Shown: one piece after another, positions 54,548 through 56,933 of the stretch
How positions within the stretch are numbered: the first letter of the stretch is position 1
How the letters are laid out: every line of letters begins with the position of its first letter
DNA from: an uncultured Bacteroidia bacterium
GTDB lineage: Bacteria > Bacteroidota > Bacteroidia > Bacteroidales > UBA932
DNA: 56,933 nt
Assembly: GCA_902780935.1 (NCBI GenBank)
Contig: CACZHP010000017.1
Location: 1 to 56,933, forward strand
Reading direction: 5' to 3'
Notes under the pieces: model-generated
What the model was told of the DNA's origin: nothing
Seen by the model: the letters and a program-made list of their open reading frames with translations, nothing else
Databases searched by the model: none
Made by a program: the position numbers and the translations under genes

Positions 54548-56522
54548 ATATAACAAAACAGCCCTCTGGGCAACTCTCTGCGTTTTATTTTGCCTTGCCT
54601 CTTGCGGGAAGGCTGACCGGTTCCGTTGGGAAAAAAGGACGGATGGAATGACACTCTTAGAAAATGGGGAAATCCTTGGCACTCTGGAAATACCTGATGT
54701 TCAAGGTGTTTCCCACAAAGAGAAGATAGAGGCTCTGGACTCGGCCACTTTCAAGGTGACAGTGGGTTTCAAGGCTGCCGAGGATCTGGACTCCGTTCGT
54801 CTCGAGGCCGGATTCGTCCATGCTTCCGGCAGCAGTTTCTGGATGATTCCTTCCGTGAGTTACAACGGCAACAACTGGGGCCGGGGAAAAGAGCCCAAAG
54901 GGGCAAAGGCTGACGGGCAATGGAGGACGGTATCCTTCCGACGCACACCTATCCCCGGAGCCATGTATTCCGAAGGGAAACGTTACGCCGTGGCCACTTG
55001 GACCGAGGCTCCTAAATCCCTGAAAGAGAACTTCTCCTGCTCACTCAGGCCGGAGGACAGCCGGACGGATCACCACTATCTTTGGCCGGAGGAGGAGATG
55101 CCTGTCACTTATGCCAACAGGGACCACTTTGAGCCCGGCTGGAGGGAGTCGCTTCCTCTAAAAAAAAGAGAAACAGTTGAATTCCAGATATATATTCATT
55201 TAAGTCCGGTTCAGGATGAGCATCGTGCCATGCGCTCTTTCCTGGACAAGGCATGGGAATTGTCCCCCAAACCGCAGGTCGAGGTTTATTCCCCGGAAAA
55301 GCTTTGGGAACTCGGGATCCGGTACGCCAAGGAATCCCTCTGGGCCGAGGAGGGTCCCTTCAAGGGATTCAGCATCGGACTTATCCTCGATGGCAAGGGA
55401 AATTGGATCCAGCGTCCCGGATGGAAATACGAGATCGGCTGGTGCGGCCAGAACGCCTCGCTGGCAATCTCCCTGTTACGGGATTTCCAAAAGACGGGAT
55501 CGAAAGAATCCCTCGACAAAGCTATCGCAACCCTTGACACATGGAGCAAGTGCGGCCTTCCTAACGGCCTTTTCATCACCCACTACGACAACATCCTCCA
55601 CAACATTCCCGACGGCGCACTGGACGCCTGCAACCTCGGAACCGCGGCCGTCAACTTCTTCGAGGCTTATGACGTAGCCAAGGAATGCGGGTTGGAACGT
55701 CCTGAATATGAGCGGGTGGCCTACGCCATCTGCGACTTTGTCGTCTCCGACCAGCAGGAGAACGGCTGCTACGCCAAGGGCTGGAGACCGGATGGAGAGG
55801 CCATCTACAGGGAAGGGACCATCGGTTGCTTCCTGGTGCCAGCTATGGTCGAGGCGTACCGCAGAAGCGGGAACCAGAAATACCTGGATTCCGGCCTCAA
55901 AGCCTACAGGCACTATCTTTCCGAGCTTAAAGAGAAGGGATTCACGACAGCCGGAGCCCTGGACACCTGGTGCATCGACAAGGAGTCCTCAATCTCCTTG
56001 CTGCGCTCTGCCATCCGTCTCCATAGGCTGACCGGATCGAAGGAGTACATCGAGGACGCCGTGGCGATCTCATATTACCTCTCCACATGGCTATGGCACT
56101 ACGACGAGATCTATCCTGAAGGCGACAATTTCACCGACTATGGCTACCACACATTCGGAGCCACTTCCGTCTCAGTCCAGCATAACCACCTCGACCCGTA
56201 TGCCTTGTACTGGGTGCCGGAATGGATGGAACTATCTGAGCTTACGGGAGATCCGCAGTGGAAGGAGAAAGCTGAGGCTATCTGGCGCTGCGGCAACCAG
56301 TTTGTCTCAGACGGGACTCTTGAGATAAATGGGCATGTCCGTCCCGCCGGATCACAGAACGAAGCCTACTTCGAGTGTTCCTGGGGATTCTCTTCAGGAG
56401 ATAACAACAAGCGGATCAACGACTGGCTTGTCGCCTGGCCCGGAGCTTTCCGCCTCGAGACCCTCCGCCGGTTGGAAGAGTTTTCCAGTAATCCTCAATC
56501 TCTTCCAACGTCCGACCGGTAG
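54540..56522 (+). CDS. Six-hairpin glycosidase-like lipoprotein, family not assigned
   Basis: A 660-residue lipoprotein (CLASC lipobox Cys 22 from ATG 54540). After an N-terminal beta domain (~220 residues), residues from about 260 show an (alpha/alpha)-barrel pattern of repeated Trp/Tyr and Glu/Asp helices (YEIGWCGQNASLAISLL, YDVAKECGLER, GWRPDGEAIYREG, YGYHTFGATSVSVQHNH) like unsaturated glucuronyl hydrolases and GH127-type enzymes, but I cannot assign a family. It is coupled to the ABC gene by an eight-base overlap. Its last ~35 codons overlap tail-to-tail with the sugar transporter gene on the other strand. Confidence 0.6.
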   Translation: MIKYNKTALWATLCVLFCLASCGKADRFRWEKRTDGMTLLENGEILGTLEIPDVQGVSHKEKIEALDSATFKVTVGFKAAEDLDSVRLEAGFVHASGSSFWMIPSVSYNGNNWGRGKEPKGAKADGQWRTVSFRRTPIPGAMYSEGKRYAVATWTEAPKSLKENFSCSLRPEDSRTDHHYLWPEEEMPVTYANRDHFEPGWRESLPLKKRETVEFQIYIHLSPVQDEHRAMRSFLDKAWELSPKPQVEVYSPEKLWELGIRYAKESLWAEEGPFKGFSIGLILDGKGNWIQRPGWKYEIGWCGQNASLAISLLRDFQKTGSKESLDKAIATLDTWSKCGLPNGLFITHYDNILHNIPDGALDACNLGTAAVNFFEAYDVAKECGLERPEYERVAYAICDFVVSDQQENGCYAKGWRPDGEAIYREGTIGCFLVPAMVEAYRRSGNQKYLDSGLKAYRHYLSELKEKGFTTAGALDTWCIDKESSISLLRSAIRLHRLTGSKEYIEDAVAISYYLSTWLWHYDEIYPEGDNFTDYGYHTFGATSVSVQHNHLDPYALYWVPEWMELSELTGDPQWKEKAEAIWRCGNQFVSDGTLEINGHVRPAGSQNEAYFECSWGFSSGDNNKRINDWLVAWPGAFRLETLRRLEEFSSNPQSLPTSDR

Positions 56523-56933
56523 TCTCGGGAACGAGTTTCCACATGATGAGCATATAAGGCACGCACATCGCCATGAATAGGAAGAAAGTTCCGGCAGGGG
56601 TCAGCACGCTCATACACCATGGCGTGAACTGACCGACAAGGTATGTGCCGACCCAGAGAGCAAGTCCAGCTATGGACATGGCAATCCCCCGAACCTTGTT
56701 TGGATACATCTCGGAAAGCAGCACGAACACGACCGCGCTGATTGAGATCGCCTGGCAGAATATGTACAGGAGGAAGAACACAAGGAGAGGGACACCCCCA
56801 CCGTTGAAAGCGAAAATAGTCCCTATCGCCGCCAGACAAACTATCATTCCACTGACGCCGTAATAGATGAGTTTCTTCCTGCCGACCTTGTCTATTATGA
56901 ACACGGCCAAGACAGTTGTGAGCATATTCACCA
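56416..56933 (-). CDS. Sugar porter (MFS), C-terminal end, 5' end outside window
   Basis: The minus-strand frame is open to the window edge and shows the end of a sugar-porter family transporter: DKVGRKKLIYYG, membrane helices, SEMYPNKVRGIAM, a Trp-rich helix pair and the signature PETTGRTLEEIEDYW. Beyond that signature the frame continues ~20 residues into a Gly/Arg-rich tail that lies over the end of the previous gene. These proteins import hexoses or xylose with H+. The 107-base overlap with the glycosidase-like gene is noted as odd. Confidence 0.8.
   Translation of the reverse strand, partial: VNMLTTVLAVFIIDKVGRKKLIYYGVSGMIVCLAAIGTIFAFNGGGVPLLVFFLLYIFCQAISISAVVFVLLSEMYPNKVRGIAMSIAGLALWVGTYLVGQFTPWCMSVLTPAGTFFLFMAMCVPYMLIMWKLVPETTGRTLEEIEDYWKTLPTGGGSRGGKLRARRQASR

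Overview
The window reads as chromosome of a Bacteroidota (Bacteroidales-like) bacterium, probably from a gut or other polysaccharide-rich habitat. Evidence: at least twelve promoters carry the Bacteroidota -7 box TAnnTTTG at sensible distances from start codons; there are TonB-dependent receptors, a DUF4249 lipoprotein with an MG2-domain partner, many signal-peptide or lipoprotein glycosidases, and Tat-exported Gfo/Idh/MocA and TIM-barrel proteins. I cannot name the genus. All gene calls come from reading translations and motifs by eye; no database search was run.

Layout. 1-4519: a compact, visibly AT-richer defence operon (type I restriction HsdR C-terminal part, a GmrSD-like DUF262/HNH endonuclease, AbiH), ending at a scar of gene remnants (4522-4869). 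4880-8716: secreted serine hydrolase, tRNA-Ser(GCU), membrane acyltransferase, DUF6786-like protein. 8795-14730: a four-gene export/glycosidase operon (MBL-fold hydrolase, Tat-lipoprotein PatB-like PLP enzyme, unclassified glycosidase, GH29 fucosidase). 14797-15459: a DUF4160/DUF2442-HTH pair. 15526-18871: secreted FAD oxidoreductase plus sialate O-acetylesterase. 18887-21796: housekeeping aspS and rsmA; rsmA carries two in-frame palindromic insertions. 21819-24315: a RAYT transposase with three ~110-bp hairpin elements, two flanking a DUF819 membrane protein. 24361-26994: AGE epimerase, double DUF1080 (3-keto-glycoside hydrolase family) lipoprotein and a small membrane protein. 27082-31777: aminopeptidase P, DUF456 protein and a large FAD/Fe-S oxidase. 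31844-38621: a tightly coupled operon of a tetraheme-cytochrome/SUMF1 fusion, Tat-exported Gfo/Idh/MocA oxidoreductase, Tat-exported TIM-barrel isomerase, HAD phosphatase and TonB-dependent receptor. 38624-44763: GH2 beta-galactosidase with a CsgG/FlgT-like partner and a GH51 arabinofuranosidase. 44766-52614: S41 peptidase, then the MG2/DUF4249/TonB receptor operon. 52745-56933: ABC exporter, an alpha/alpha-barrel glycosidase-like lipoprotein and the C-terminal end of a sugar-porter MFS protein.

How it fits together: most of the window supports extracytoplasmic glycan breakdown (fucose, galactose, arabinose, acetylated sialic acid, possibly 3-keto glycosides) and uptake. The most unusual candidate system is the 31844-38621 operon, which looks like a periplasmic sugar-redox module wired to the quinone pool by a fusion of a NapC/NrfH-like tetraheme domain to a SUMF1 fold that lacks the FGE catalytic cysteines. 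The second unusual theme is small palindromic DNA: RAYT-linked elements between genes, and a separate GAGCGAAGCGA-type repeat family found in frame inside rsmA, the Fe-S oxidase and the beta-galactosidase.
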